Below are positions 26,849 through 34,787 of a stretch of 64,000 nucleotides of DNA, piece after piece. The stretch spans positions 1 to 64,000 of the forward strand of contig DDTK01000014.1 in assembly GCA_002344065.1 (NCBI GenBank), read 5' to 3'. The notes beneath the pieces are model-generated. The model saw only the letters and a list, made by a program, of their open reading frames with translations, made no database searches and had not been told where the DNA came from. The stretch comes from Flammeovirgaceae bacterium UBA2366 (GTDB lineage Bacteria > Bacteroidota > Bacteroidia > Cytophagales > Cyclobacteriaceae). The translations under genes were made by a program, and so were the position numbers. The stretch's first letter is position 1. The number at the start of each line of letters is the position of its first letter.

Positions 26849-29656
26849 GTGAAAAACGAAAAACTGACAAGGAAAGAAATCATTGACAACCGCTTAAAAC
26901 AAGCTGGATGGAATGTGACTGACCGAACTCAGGTGATTGAGGAATTTGATATTCACTTGACAGTTGTTGAAGAACCGACAACTCCATACGCTGGACACCA
27001 ATACAGCGACTATGTGTTATTAGGCAAGGACGGAAAACCACTTGCCGTTGTGGAAGCCAAAAAGACTTCAGTGGACGCTGAACTCGGACGAGAACAAGCC
27101 AAACAATATTGCTACAACATTAAACAAACACAAGGCGTTGACTTGCCTTTCTGCTTTTACACCAACGGACACGACATTTACTTTTGGGACTTAGACAATT
27201 ACCCACCAAAGAAAGTATATGGCTTTCCGACACGGGACGACCTTGAACGTTACGCATACATTCGAAAAGCAAGAAAGTCGCTAGTGGGTGATATGATTAA
27301 CACCAAAATTGCAGGAAGACCCTACCAAATTCAGTCTATCCGTGCAGTAATGGAAGCTGTTGAAAAACGGAAACGCAAATTTTTGTTGGTAATGGCGACT
27401 GGCACCGGCAAGACAAGAACCTGCATTGCCCTGGTGGACGCATTAATGAGAGCAGGTTGGGCAGAAAGGGTTTTATTTCTTGTTGACAGAATTGCACTTC
27501 GTGACCAAACACTGGAAGCATTCAAAGAACATTTGCCTAACGAACCACGCTGGCCAAAACAAGGGGAAAAAGAAATTGCAACTGACAGACGAATATATGT
27601 TTCAACTTATCCGACCATGTTGAACATCATTCGCAATGAGGAGAAAAGTTTGAGTCCGCATTTCTTTGACTTAATTGTCGTGGACGAAAGCCACCGAAGT
27701 ATTTACAACACCTATCAGGAAATTCTTGATTACTTTAATACCATTACGCTTGGCTTGACCGCCACGCCAACGGATGTAATTGACCACAATACGTTTCAAT
27801 TGTTTGAATGTGAAGATGGAGTTCCAACTTTTGCCTATTCCTACGAGGACGCAGTAAATCACATTCCACCATTCCTGAGCAATTTTCAGGTAATGAAAAT
27901 CAAAACCAAGTTTCAGGATGAAGGGATAAACAAGCGGACTATCTCACTTGAAGACCAACAAAAATTGATGTTGGAAGGAAAAGAAATCGAGGAAATTAAT
28001 TTCGAAGGAACAGAGATTGAAAAAAAGGTAATTAACCGAGGAACGAATGCCTTGATTGTCCGTGAATTCATGGAAGAAAGCATCAAAGATGCAAACGGAG
28101 TATTGCCAGGCAAAACAATTTTCTTTTGTATCAGCAAAGCCCATGCAAGACGAGTAGAAGAAATCTTCGATTCGCTTTTTCCCGAATACAAAGGTGAATT
28201 AGCCAAAGTTTTGGTAAGCGAAGACCCAAGAGTTTACGGAAAAGGTGGTTTGCTCGACCAGTTTGTTCATAATGACATGCCACGAATTGCCATTAGTGTG
28301 GATATGCTCGACACAGGAATTGATGTTCGTGAATTGGTAAATTTGGTTTTTGCAAAGCCTGTTTATAGCTACACCAAATTTTGGCAGATGATAGGTAGAG
28401 GAACTCGTTTACTCGAACCTGAAAAAATAAAACCTTGGTGCACACAAAAAGATAATTTCCTGATTCTTGATTGTTGGGACAACTTTGAATATTTCAAACT
28501 CAATCCGAGAGGCAAAGAACTGAAAGGACAAATTCCTTTGCCTGTTCGTTTGTTTGGTGTGCGTTTGGAAAAAATTAGAACCTGCCTGCCGGGAGGCAGG
28601 GCCCAAACACAAAGCAATGCTGAAATTGTAAACAAAGAAGTTCAGAAAATCAGAAAGCAAGTTGAATCGCTTCCGAAAAACTCGGTGGTGATTATGGAAG
28701 CCAAACACGAACTGCAACGCTTAGAAGATGAAAACTTCTGGAGCAATCTGACTGCTGACAAAATGGAATTTCTGGAAGCTGTTGTAAAACCATTGCTTCG
28801 CACGGTTTCAGATGTTGATTTTAAAGCCATGCGATTTGAAAAAGACATCGTAGAAGTTTCATTGGCTCATTTGGCAGGTGAAACCGAAAAGTTTGAAACG
28901 CTGAAAGAAAGCATCATTGAAGAAATTGGCGAGCTGCCTTTGAGCATCAACATTGTGGCAAGAGAGCAGGAATTGATTCGTCAGGCACAAAGCAATCATT
29001 ATTGGGCAACCATCAATGAAGACAAGTTTGAAGAACTGATTCAGAAACTTTCTCCCTTGATGAAATTCCGTGAAGCGGTAATTCCTTTAGCTCCTGCAAA
29101 ATTCAATTTGAAAGACATTGTTGCCGAAAAGGAATTTGTAGAGTTTGGGCCGCAACACGAAGCATTGAGTGTGGCCAAATACCGTGAATTGGTTGAAAAG
29201 AAAATAAATGAATTGGTTTCAAGCAGTCCGATTTTACAAAAACTAAAACAAGGGCAAGAAATCACCACGGATGAAGCAGAACAATTAGCCGAAGAACTGC
29301 ACAACGAGCATCCGCATATTACCATTGATTTGCTTCGCAAGGTTTACAACCACCGCAAAGCAGCATTGGTGCAATTCATCAAACACATTTTAGGAATAGA
29401 ACAATTAGAAACCTTTGCCGAAACAGTTACCAAAGCATTTGATGATTTTGTTTCCAAACACAGTTACCTCACTAGCCGACAACTCCAATTTCTTGATTTA
29501 CTCAAGAATTTTGTTTTGGAAAAAGGAGATGTGAGCAAACGCAACCTGATTGAATCTCCTTTTACCATGCTTCACCCCGAAGGCATCAGAGGAATTTTCA
29601 ATCAAAAAGAGATTGACGAAATTTTAAGTTTAACCGAACAAGTATTAGCAGCATGA
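26849..29656 (+). CDS. hsdR: Type I restriction enzyme, R (motor/nuclease) subunit
   Basis: 935 residues from a GTG start; no in-frame ATG occurs before the nuclease domain. The N-terminal HSDR_N nuclease fold shows Asp54 in YSDYVL and Glu69-Ala-Lys71 in VVEAKKT. The motor follows: Walker A in MATGTGKTRT (Lys188), DESH box in LIVVDESHRSIY, motif III GLTATP, and motif VI QMIGRGTRL. The C-terminus resembles the EcoEI-type R-subunit tail that docks on the methylase. It translocates and cuts unmodified DNA with HsdM and HsdS. An in-frame GC-rich palindrome encodes TCLPGGRAQ near residue 580. The stop overlaps the next gene by four bases (ATGA). Confidence 0.95.
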   Translation: MKNEKLTRKEIIDNRLKQAGWNVTDRTQVIEEFDIHLTVVEEPTTPYAGHQYSDYVLLGKDGKPLAVVEAKKTSVDAELGREQAKQYCYNIKQTQGVDLPFCFYTNGHDIYFWDLDNYPPKKVYGFPTRDDLERYAYIRKARKSLVGDMINTKIAGRPYQIQSIRAVMEAVEKRKRKFLLVMATGTGKTRTCIALVDALMRAGWAERVLFLVDRIALRDQTLEAFKEHLPNEPRWPKQGEKEIATDRRIYVSTYPTMLNIIRNEEKSLSPHFFDLIVVDESHRSIYNTYQEILDYFNTITLGLTATPTDVIDHNTFQLFECEDGVPTFAYSYEDAVNHIPPFLSNFQVMKIKTKFQDEGINKRTISLEDQQKLMLEGKEIEEINFEGTEIEKKVINRGTNALIVREFMEESIKDANGVLPGKTIFFCISKAHARRVEEIFDSLFPEYKGELAKVLVSEDPRVYGKGGLLDQFVHNDMPRIAISVDMLDTGIDVRELVNLVFAKPVYSYTKFWQMIGRGTRLLEPEKIKPWCTQKDNFLILDCWDNFEYFKLNPRGKELKGQIPLPVRLFGVRLEKIRTCLPGGRAQTQSNAEIVNKEVQKIRKQVESLPKNSVVIMEAKHELQRLEDENFWSNLTADKMEFLEAVVKPLLRTVSDVDFKAMRFEKDIVEVSLAHLAGETEKFETLKESIIEEIGELPLSINIVAREQELIRQAQSNHYWATINEDKFEELIQKLSPLMKFREAVIPLAPAKFNLKDIVAEKEFVEFGPQHEALSVAKYRELVEKKINELVSSSPILQKLKQGQEITTDEAEQLAEELHNEHPHITIDLLRKVYNHRKAALVQFIKHILGIEQLETFAETVTKAFDDFVSKHSYLTSRQLQFLDLLKNFVLEKGDVSKRNLIESPFTMLHPEGIRGIFNQKEIDEILSLTEQVLAA
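28581..28600. repeat. 20-bp GC-rich palindrome inside hsdR
   Basis: CCTGCCTGCC is followed directly by GGGAGGCAGG, a 20-base palindrome with a single mismatched pair, in otherwise AT-rich coding sequence. It keeps the reading frame and encodes part of CLPGGRA. This looks like an inserted mobile palindrome and not conserved enzyme sequence. Confidence 0.6.
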
Positions 29657-30507
29657 GCAAACAAACCGATATCAAAATCTTTGAAGACAGAAAGGTGCGT
29701 TCCGTTTGGGACAATGAAAAAGAGAAATGGTTTATCTCCATTATTGATGTAATTGCCGTATTGACTGAAAGCGTTGACCCCAATGCTTATTGGAGAAAGT
29801 TAAAACAACGACTTAAAGAGGAAGGAAATGAAACCGTGACGAATTGTCACGGGTTGAAAATGCCTGCTCCTGATGGTAAAATGCGACTAACAGATGTAGC
29901 CGATACCGAACAACTCTTCCGCCTGATACAATCCATACCATCTCCCAAAGCAGAACCCTTTAAAATGTGGCTGGCTCAAGTCGCATCTGAAAGATTGGAT
30001 GAAATGCAAGACCCTGAACTAAGCATTGACAGAGCATTAGAGCAATACATGAAATTGGGTTATTCTGAAAACTGGATAAACCAACGATTGAAAAGTATTG
30101 AAATAAGAAAGGAACTAACGGATGAGTGGAAAAAAAGAGGATTGAAAGAAGGCGTTCAGTTTGCAACGCTTACCGATATTATTACCAAAGCCTGGAGCGA
30201 TAAAACCACCAAAGAATACAAAATTCTGAAGGGGCTGAAAAAGGAAAACCTGCGGGATAACATGACCAATACGGAACTCATTTTAAACATGCTTGCCGAA
30301 GCATCCACCAAAGACATCTCAGCCGCAACCAACCCCAAAGATTTTGAAGAAAGCAAGAAGGTGGCAAAGCAAGGTGGTAATGTAGCTAAGGTTGCACGCA
30401 AGGAGCTTGAAGCAAAAACAGGAAAAAAAGTAGTTACCTCCCTGAATGCCAAAACTGCTTTGCAATTGAATGAGGGTGACAAGAAAAACCGGAAAAAGAA
30501 CAAATAA
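29653..30507 (+). CDS. Bro-N/DinD-like protein in the restriction operon
   Basis: 284 residues. The N-terminal 100 residues have the Bro-N antirepressor pattern: VWDNEKEKWFISIIDVIAVLTES, AYWRKLKQRL, DVADTEQLFRLIQSIPSPKAEPFKMWLAQV. The middle and end (LEQYMKLGYSENWINQRLKSIEIRKEL, TDIITKAWSDKTTKEYK) match the layout of DinD-type and other Bro-N proteins carried in restriction and phage loci. The last ~70 residues are lysine-rich and probably disordered or DNA-binding. It starts inside the hsdR stop codon (ATGA overlap), and its TAA directly abuts the next ATG, so translation is coupled. A regulatory or RecA/DNA-damage-linked role is only an inference. Confidence 0.78.
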   Translation: MSKQTDIKIFEDRKVRSVWDNEKEKWFISIIDVIAVLTESVDPNAYWRKLKQRLKEEGNETVTNCHGLKMPAPDGKMRLTDVADTEQLFRLIQSIPSPKAEPFKMWLAQVASERLDEMQDPELSIDRALEQYMKLGYSENWINQRLKSIEIRKELTDEWKKRGLKEGVQFATLTDIITKAWSDKTTKEYKILKGLKKENLRDNMTNTELILNMLAEASTKDISAATNPKDFEESKKVAKQGGNVAKVARKELEAKTGKKVVTSLNAKTALQLNEGDKKNRKKNK

Positions 30508-30972
30508 ATGGCAGGAACATTTTCTCAAATATATATTCAGGTTGTTTTTGCAGTGCAAAACAGGGGGTGCATGATTCAATCATCATGGGAAGAAGAATTG
30601 TATAAATACATTTCGGGCATCGTGAGGAATAAAGAACAAAAAATGCTAGCCATTAACGGAATGCCCGACCACATTCATTTTTTTATTGGCATGAAACCAT
30701 CGTGCTGTTTATCGGATTTAGTTAGAGAAATAAAGAAATCGTCAAACGATTTTATCAAAGAAAAGAGGTTTTCGAAATTCAAGTTTCAATGGCAGGAAGG
30801 TTATGGTGCATTTTCATACAGTCATTCTAGTTTGGATAATGTGATTAAGTATATCATGAATCAAAAAGAACATCATAAGAAGTTCACATTCAGAGAAGAG
30901 TATCTAGATTTTTTGAAGAAGTTTGAAATAGACTTTAAAGATGAATATTTATTCAAATGGATAGAAGAATAA
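30508..30972 (+). CDS. REP-associated-type tyrosine transposase (Y1/HUH, IS200-like)
   Basis: 154 residues. The HUH metal-binding motif is in GMPDHIHFFIG (His55, His57), and the catalytic tyrosine is probably Tyr115 in IKYIMNQKEHHKKF. The opening GTFSQIYIQVVFAVQNR is typical of the family. These single-strand nucleases either move IS200 elements or, as RAYTs, act on REP palindromes. Here the gene is directly followed by an array of palindromes (30974-31222), which favours a RAYT. The ATG follows the previous stop without a gap. No second transposase gene (TnpB) is present. The 465-base length is normal, so it is probably intact. Confidence 0.85.
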   Translation: MAGTFSQIYIQVVFAVQNRGCMIQSSWEEELYKYISGIVRNKEQKMLAINGMPDHIHFFIGMKPSCCLSDLVREIKKSSNDFIKEKRFSKFKFQWQEGYGAFSYSHSSLDNVIKYIMNQKEHHKKFTFREEYLDFLKKFEIDFKDEYLFKWIEE

Positions 30973-30973
30973 A

Positions 30974-31222
30974 GAATCCGAAGGATTCAAATGTTTATAG
31001 AAATGGATTGTCCGATATTCATACGACCCCTTCGGGGTCGCATATCATTGTGGTTTCTGTTTTCTATAAACATCAAATCCCTTCGGGATTAATAAATACA
31101 AAACCGACCCAGAAAGGGTCAAATGTTTATAGAACCGACATTGCAGGTTTTCATACGACCCCTTCGGGGTCGAACAACATACCTATAATTAATTTCTATA
31201 AACCTGAAATCCCTTCGGGATT
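30974..31222. repeat. Tandem pair of 132-bp REP-like units next to the transposase gene
   Basis: Two units repeat with an exact 132-base period. Each has a leading hairpin (GAATCC-GAA-GGATTC at 30974; GACCC-AGAAA-GGGTC at 31106), the arm AAATGTTTATAG (30989 and 31121), the hairpin CGACCCC-TTC-GGGGTCG (31024 and 31156), an inverted arm ATAAAC (near 31067 and 31197), and the hairpin AATCCC-TTC-GGGATT (31076 and 31208). The period is a multiple of three, so an open frame of 97 codons (30957-31250) runs through with a 44-residue repeat; I treat that frame as a by-product. The array ends 14 bases before hsdM. Confidence 0.85.
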
Positions 31223-31236
31223 AAATACAAAACATC

Positions 31237-32802
31237 ATGCTGCAAAATAATTCAACCCTAAAATCACTTATAGACAAGCTTTGGCAAAACTTCTGGGAAG
31301 GCGGCATTGCAAACCCTTTAACCGCCATTGAGCAGATTACCTACCTCATTTTTATGAAGCGTTTGGACGATCTGGAAGCCAAACGGGAACGTGATGCCGA
31401 ATGGACAGGCGAAAAATATGTTTCCCGGTTTGCGGGTAAATTCAATATTCCGGGCAGTAACGAAAGTATTGATAAAAACGAATTGCGTTGGAGTGTTTTT
31501 AAACACAAGCCCGCAGACGAAATGTTGATGCATGTGCAAATGAAAGTGTTTCCGTTTTTAAAAGAACTGAACGGAGAGACTTCGCCTTTCACCAAACACA
31601 TGGCAAACGCTGTGTTCATTATGCCAAAAGCCAGTTTGCTGGTTTCTGCTATCAACATTGTAGAAGAAATTTTTAAGGAAATTGAAAAGGATGCTACCGA
31701 AGGCGGACATGCTTTTCAAGACATACAAGGTGATGTGTATGAAATGCTGTTGAGTGAAATAGCCACAGCAGGAAAAAACGGACAGTTCCGCACACCAAGA
31801 CACATTATTAAACTGATGGCTGAATTGGTGGCTCCGCAATTGGGGCAACGCATTGCCGACCCTGCCTGCGGAACAGGCGGTTTCTTGTTGGGGGCTTATC
31901 AATACATCCTTACCGATTTGGTGCGGAAGAAAGACCCTGCCAAGTTGCAAAAAGACGAAGACGGTTTTGAACGTGCTGCCATTAGTGCTGTGCTTACGCA
32001 GGAGATAAAAAGCATTTTGGATAAAAGCTTTGTAGGTTATGACATTGACACCACTATGGTGCGTTTGGGTTTGATGAACATGATGATGCATGGCATTGAC
32101 GAACCCAAAATTGACTACAAAGACACGCTGAGCAAAAGCTACAACGAAGACAGCCAGTTCGACATCATTATGGCGAACCCACCATTTACAGGCAATATTG
32201 ACAAAGGCGATATTAACGAAGGACTGAAACTGCCCACCACCAAAACTGAATTGCTTTTTGTAGAACGCATTTTTAACATGCTGAAAATGGGCGGAACGGC
32301 TGCCGTGATTGTGCCCAGCGGTGTAATACAAAACAGCGGTAAAGCATTTGAAGCGGTGCGAAAACTGATAATTGAAAAAGCCGAACTGAAAGCCGTGATT
32401 GCTGTGCCCAGCGGAGCCTTTAAACCCTATGCAGGGGTAAGCACCGCCATTTTGATTTTTACCAAAGGGGGCGAAACCAATAATGTTTGGTTTTACGACA
32501 TGCAGGCAGACGGCTACACCTTAGACGACAAACGAAACAAAATTGCCGATAGCGACCTGCCCGATATTGTGCAACGCTACAAAGCAAGAGACGCCAAGAA
32601 AGACAGCGACAGAAAGCTGAAATACTTCATGGTGCCGAAAAAGGAAATTGTAGAAAACAATTACGACCTGAACCTGAGCACCTACAAAGAAGAAGTGTAT
32701 GAGGAAGTGGTATATGAAAAGCCGAATGTGATATTCGGGAAATTGGAGAGCATTGAAGCCGATATACAAAAAGGATTGGCGGAATTAAAAGAATTGATGT
32801 GA
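31237..32802 (+). CDS. hsdM: Type I restriction-modification, M (N6-adenine methyltransferase) subunit
   Basis: 521 residues. An N-terminal HsdM_N helical domain (LIDKLWQNFWEGGIANPLTAIEQITYLIFMKRLDDLE) leads to the N6-adenine methylase. The AdoMet motif is ADPACGTGGFLLGAYQYI (Asp208 onward), and the catalytic NPPF is in IIMANPPFTGNIDKG (Asn314). The C-terminal tail is long and charged, as in other HsdM. With two M and one S subunit it forms the methylase that marks host DNA and recruits HsdR. The REP-like array, not a terminator, separates it from the upstream half of the operon, so it could be transcribed from hsdR or from its own promoter in the array. The stop overlaps hsdS by one base. 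Confidence 0.95.
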   Translation: MLQNNSTLKSLIDKLWQNFWEGGIANPLTAIEQITYLIFMKRLDDLEAKRERDAEWTGEKYVSRFAGKFNIPGSNESIDKNELRWSVFKHKPADEMLMHVQMKVFPFLKELNGETSPFTKHMANAVFIMPKASLLVSAINIVEEIFKEIEKDATEGGHAFQDIQGDVYEMLLSEIATAGKNGQFRTPRHIIKLMAELVAPQLGQRIADPACGTGGFLLGAYQYILTDLVRKKDPAKLQKDEDGFERAAISAVLTQEIKSILDKSFVGYDIDTTMVRLGLMNMMMHGIDEPKIDYKDTLSKSYNEDSQFDIIMANPPFTGNIDKGDINEGLKLPTTKTELLFVERIFNMLKMGGTAAVIVPSGVIQNSGKAFEAVRKLIIEKAELKAVIAVPSGAFKPYAGVSTAILIFTKGGETNNVWFYDMQADGYTLDDKRNKIADSDLPDIVQRYKARDAKKDSDRKLKYFMVPKKEIVENNYDLNLSTYKEEVYEEVVYEKPNVIFGKLESIEADIQKGLAELKELM

Positions 32803-33938
32803 TGAAGGTTGAAAGATTAGGAAACGTATTTCCAGTAATAAGAAACGGTGCTAATATCAAGCAAGATAAAGTAACCGATGGCTATCCTATAACTCGTATA
32901 GAAACAATAGCTGACGGAACTATTGATTTAAGTAGGGTTGGATATGCTTCAATTCATGATGAAACTTTCTCAGACTTTTATTTGAAAGAGAACGACATTT
33001 TAATGTCTCACATAAATAGTGTTTCACACCTTGGAAAGGTTGCTTTGGTAAGTCGAATTAATGAAAAGGTGATACATGGTATGAACTTACTTTGTTTGAA
33101 AGCAGATGAAAGCAAAATCCATCCAACCTATTCATACTACTTTTTAAAAAGCCCAATATTCAGAAGTAAAATAAAGAGAATAACAAAGAAGTCAGTCAAT
33201 CAGGCGAGCTTCAATATTTCTAATTTAAAGGATATTGAATTTCCACTCCCCCCACTTCCCGACCAAATCCACATCGCCAACCTCTTAAGCAAAGCCGAAA
33301 ACCTGATAGCCCAACGCAAAGAAAGCATCCGCCTGCTGGATGAATTTTTGAAAAGCACGTTTTTGGAGATGTTTGGAGACCCTGTGAGGAATGAGAAGGG
33401 ATTTGACCCAATAACACTTGGTGATTTATTTAAAGTATCAAGCGGTGATGGACTAACTTCCGATAATATGAATCCATCTGGCAACCACAATGTTTATGGA
33501 GGTAATGGAGTAAATGGAAAACATGATAAATACATGTTTGATGAACCACAAATTGTAATTGGACGAGTCGGTTTTTACTGTGGGGCAGTTCATTTAACAG
33601 AGCCAAAGTCATGGGTTACAGATAATGCACTATACATTAAGGAACTATACAAAGCTTCAAATATTCAATACCTAAAGCACTTTCTAACATTATTAAATTT
33701 AAATCGTTTCGCAGGTCAAGCGGCACAACCGCTCATATCAGGAAATAGGCTTTACCCAATTAAAACATTCTATGCACCAATTGACCTTCAAAATCAATTT
33801 GCAGAAATCGTAGAAAAAACAGAAGCCCTCAAAACCCAATACCAGCAAAGCTTGCAGGAGTTAGAGAATTTATATGGCAGTTTAAGCCAAAAGGCGTTTA
33901 GGGGTGAATTGAGTGTAAAACAATTAGCAAAAGCATAG
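32802..33938 (+). CDS. hsdS: Type I restriction-modification, S (specificity) subunit
   Basis: 378 residues from the ATG at 32802 (TGATG junction with hsdM); a GTG three bases earlier is possible. There are two target recognition domains, about residues 5-145 and 190-335. Each is followed by a conserved helix: PPLPDQIHIANLLSKAENLIAQRKESIRLLDEF, then APIDLQNQFAEIVEKTEALKTQYQQSLQELENLYGSL. The junction FLEMFGDPVRNEKGF and the ending SQKAFRGEL are standard. The recognition domains are AT-rich and unlike each other, so the target should be bipartite and asymmetric. The target sequence cannot be read from the protein. hamA follows after three bases. Confidence 0.93.
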   Translation: MKVERLGNVFPVIRNGANIKQDKVTDGYPITRIETIADGTIDLSRVGYASIHDETFSDFYLKENDILMSHINSVSHLGKVALVSRINEKVIHGMNLLCLKADESKIHPTYSYYFLKSPIFRSKIKRITKKSVNQASFNISNLKDIEFPLPPLPDQIHIANLLSKAENLIAQRKESIRLLDEFLKSTFLEMFGDPVRNEKGFDPITLGDLFKVSSGDGLTSDNMNPSGNHNVYGGNGVNGKHDKYMFDEPQIVIGRVGFYCGAVHLTEPKSWVTDNALYIKELYKASNIQYLKHFLTLLNLNRFAGQAAQPLISGNRLYPIKTFYAPIDLQNQFAEIVEKTEALKTQYQQSLQELENLYGSLSQKAFRGELSVKQLAKA

Positions 33939-33941
33939 TTA

Positions 33942-34787
33942 ATGAAAGACAAACTGAAATTTTTAAAGCTCATTGTTCATTCTGAAACTCCTCCCGAATG
34001 CGGCATTACAGGTTTATGCGGTGGTTACGAGTTGAAAGAATGGAGATATAATCAGTTTGCCGATTGGTTATTTGATGAACATTTACTTGACTTTGCATTG
34101 AAATATTCAGAGTTTAAAATGGTTGATGGCAAATCTGCACCAAAAAAGTTGAGAGAAGCTGCTAAAATCATTTTTCAAACTGATAATATTAAGCGAGGTG
34201 AGTTTGGCGAATTATTGCTTCATGGTATTCTAAAAGAAGCATATGACACCATTCCAGCCATTAGTAAAATTTACTTCAAGGATGGTCCGAATGAAACCGT
34301 AAAAGGATTTGATGCGGTTCATGTTATTGCGGATGATGAAGGTCTTGAATTATGGTTAGGTGAAGTTAAATTTTACAATGATTTTTACCGTGCTGTTTAT
34401 GATGTTGTTCCCGAAATAGAAGCCCATTTCGAGAAAATTTATCTTAGAAATGAGTTCGCAGCAATTACCAACAAAATTGATAAGTCCTTTCCGCATTACG
34501 ATAAGTTGGTAAAACTACTTGACCCAAATACTTCATTAGATGATGTGTTCAAAGCCATTTGTGTTCCCGTTTTGCTTACTTATGATTCGCCTTTAGTTGC
34601 AAAGCATAGAGAATTTAATGAGGCTTATGTAAATGAAATATTGCCTGAAATAGAAGCTAATCACAAAGCATTTTTAGCAAAAGTGAAATGTCCAGTCAAA
34701 ATTCATTTGTTCTTATGTCCTCTGGAAGATAAGGCAAAACTATCTAAAACACTCTTAGATAAATTGGCAGCATGGCAGAAAATCTAA
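33942..34787 (+). CDS. hamA: Hachiman defence effector HamA (DUF1837 nuclease)
   Basis: 281 residues with the DUF1837 layout. GEFGE (Glu87, Glu90) is followed by Asp124 in KGFDAVHV and Glu141-Val-Lys143 in LWLGEVKFYND, which is a PD-(D/E)xK-type nuclease centre. In known Hachiman systems HamA is the nuclease, held in check by the helicase HamB and released when DNA damage or phage replication is sensed. Here hamA starts three bases after hsdS and overlaps hamB by 16 bases, so all are on one message. The sequence is richer in A and T than the genes outside the island. The alternative, an unrelated DUF1837 protein, is unlikely given the helicase partner. Confidence 0.88.
   Translation: MKDKLKFLKLIVHSETPPECGITGLCGGYELKEWRYNQFADWLFDEHLLDFALKYSEFKMVDGKSAPKKLREAAKIIFQTDNIKRGEFGELLLHGILKEAYDTIPAISKIYFKDGPNETVKGFDAVHVIADDEGLELWLGEVKFYNDFYRAVYDVVPEIEAHFEKIYLRNEFAAITNKIDKSFPHYDKLVKLLDPNTSLDDVFKAICVPVLLTYDSPLVAKHREFNEAYVNEILPEIEANHKAFLAKVKCPVKIHLFLCPLEDKAKLSKTLLDKLAAWQKI

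Noticed and set aside
30957..31250. 97-codon open frame between the transposase and hsdM
   Set aside because: It overlaps both neighbours, and its content is entirely explained by the two 132-bp palindromic units whose period is a multiple of three.
31558..32331. 257-codon minus-strand frame opposite hsdM
   Set aside because: Shadow of the methylase gene; its His- and Phe-rich translation has no family pattern.
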